A stretch of 64,000 nt of DNA from contig NZ_JAGVRK010000001.1 in the NCBI RefSeq assembly GCF_018283675.1, forward strand, positions 1,054,001-1,118,000, written 5' to 3'. The translations under genes and the position numbers were made by a program. How positions within the stretch are numbered: position 1 is the first letter of the stretch; the number at the start of each line of letters is the position of its first letter. The DNA is from Metabacillus flavus. GTDB taxonomy: Bacteria > Bacillota > Bacilli > Bacillales > Bacillaceae. The notes beneath the pieces are model-generated. The model did no database searches and was not told the origin of the DNA. It worked only from the letters and a program-made list of their open reading frames with translations. Below, piece by piece: positions 63,663 to 64,000 of the stretch.

Positions 63663-64000
63663 ATGGCGAGAACTGGGGAAATCATGGCTGAGATCCTGGA
63701 AAAGTGGGAAATCGACCACCTTTACGGAATGCCGGGGGATTCCATTAATGAGTTTGTAGAAGAATTAAGAAAAGCGAAAAACGAATTGCGATTTTATCAG
63801 GTTAGGCATGAAGAGGTGGGGGCCCTTGCAGCGTCTGCCTATGCAAAGCTCACAGGAAAAATTGGAGTCTGTCTTTCTATTGCAGGGCCAGGAGCCATTC
63901 ATTTGCTTAACGGACTATATGATGCAAAAGCCGACGGCGCTCCTGTATTGGTATTGGCAGGGCAGGTACATAGCACACAGGTAGGAACCGACGCCTTTCA
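63663..64000 (+). CDS. Pyruvate oxidase-type thiamine diphosphate enzyme, 3' end outside window
   Basis: The first 112 codons are visible: MARTGEIMAEILEKWEIDHL, YGMPGDSINEF, the catalytic Glu region YQVRHEEVGALAASAYAKLT and SIAGPGAIHLLNGLYDAKAD. This is the N-terminal TPP-binding domain of the pyruvate oxidase/acetolactate synthase family, and GAPVLVLAGQV favours pyruvate oxidase (YdaP/SpxB-like). RBS AAAGGGATG. The rest is beyond the window, so cofactor and product cannot be judged. Confidence 0.85.
   Translation, partial: MARTGEIMAEILEKWEIDHLYGMPGDSINEFVEELRKAKNELRFYQVRHEEVGALAASAYAKLTGKIGVCLSIAGPGAIHLLNGLYDAKADGAPVLVLAGQVHSTQVGTDAF

Noticed and set aside
63568-63759. 63-codon open frame before the pyruvate oxidase gene
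   Set aside because: It runs into the real gene in another frame and has no RBS.

Overview
The window is chromosomal DNA from a spore-forming Bacillaceae species, that is a Bacillus or a close relative. The main evidence is gene content and order. Most of the block from about 14.5 kb onward follows the order I recall for the Bacillus subtilis yha/yhf/yhg region: yhaX, hemZ, yhaR, yhzD, yhaQ-yhaP, yhaO-yhaN-yhaM, yhaL, prsA, yhaJ, yhaI, hpr, yhaH, trpP, serC, hit, ecsABC, yhaA, hmoB, pbpF, hemEHY, yhgD-yhgE, yhfH, yhfI, lplJ. Ribosome binding sites are strong AGGAGG types, rho-independent terminators are frequent and promoters look like sigma-A sites. I see no rRNA, tRNA, intact insertion sequence, prophage or CRISPR array.

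Layout. 1-14.4 kb is a galactoside uptake and hydrolysis region. It holds two paralogous modules, each with a ROK repressor, a binding lipoprotein and two permeases, and the second continues into a GH35 beta-galactosidase and a GH36 alpha-galactosidase. No transporter ATPase is present, so a shared MsmX-type ATPase is expected elsewhere. Between the modules lie a broken HIT-family gene and an AT-rich VanZ-like gene. 14.5-19.5 kb carries a HAD protein (YhaX), an S66 peptidase homologue, a hydrolase-TetR pair and hemZ. 19.5-20.1 kb is a non-coding spacer with a phased seven-copy repeat. 20.7-26.3 kb is a full beta-oxidation operon under a likely CcpA site.

26.3-36.2 kb holds an ABC exporter, several small proteins, two GNAT enzymes, the YhaO/YhaN nuclease pair and the YhaM exoribonuclease. 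36.2-44 kb, mostly on the minus strand, holds cspB, prsA, two tiny YjcZ-type proteins, hpr, trpP (with a TRAP-like leader), serC and hit. 44.0-44.6 kb is a gene-poor spacer with a decayed three-copy repeat. 44.6-50.8 kb holds ecsABC, an M20 amidohydrolase with an adjacent permease, and hmoB. 50.9-56.8 kb holds pbpF and the coproporphyrin-dependent haem genes hemE-hemH-hemY. 56.8-63.2 kb holds yhgD-yhgE with shared 23-bp operators, a LacI-type regulator with a site on its own start region, yhfH, yhfI and lplJ. The window ends in a 128-bp tandem repeat element and the start of a pyruvate-oxidase-type gene.

Most of the window is ordinary core genome. The items most worth a second look are the helically phased repeat at 19.8 kb, the in-frame NEVFV repeats at 44.3-44.5 kb, the 63.2 kb repeat element, the paired yhgD/yhgE operators, a putative ATT start codon and a HAD enzyme lacking its nucleophile. 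None of these can be proved to be a new system from sequence alone.
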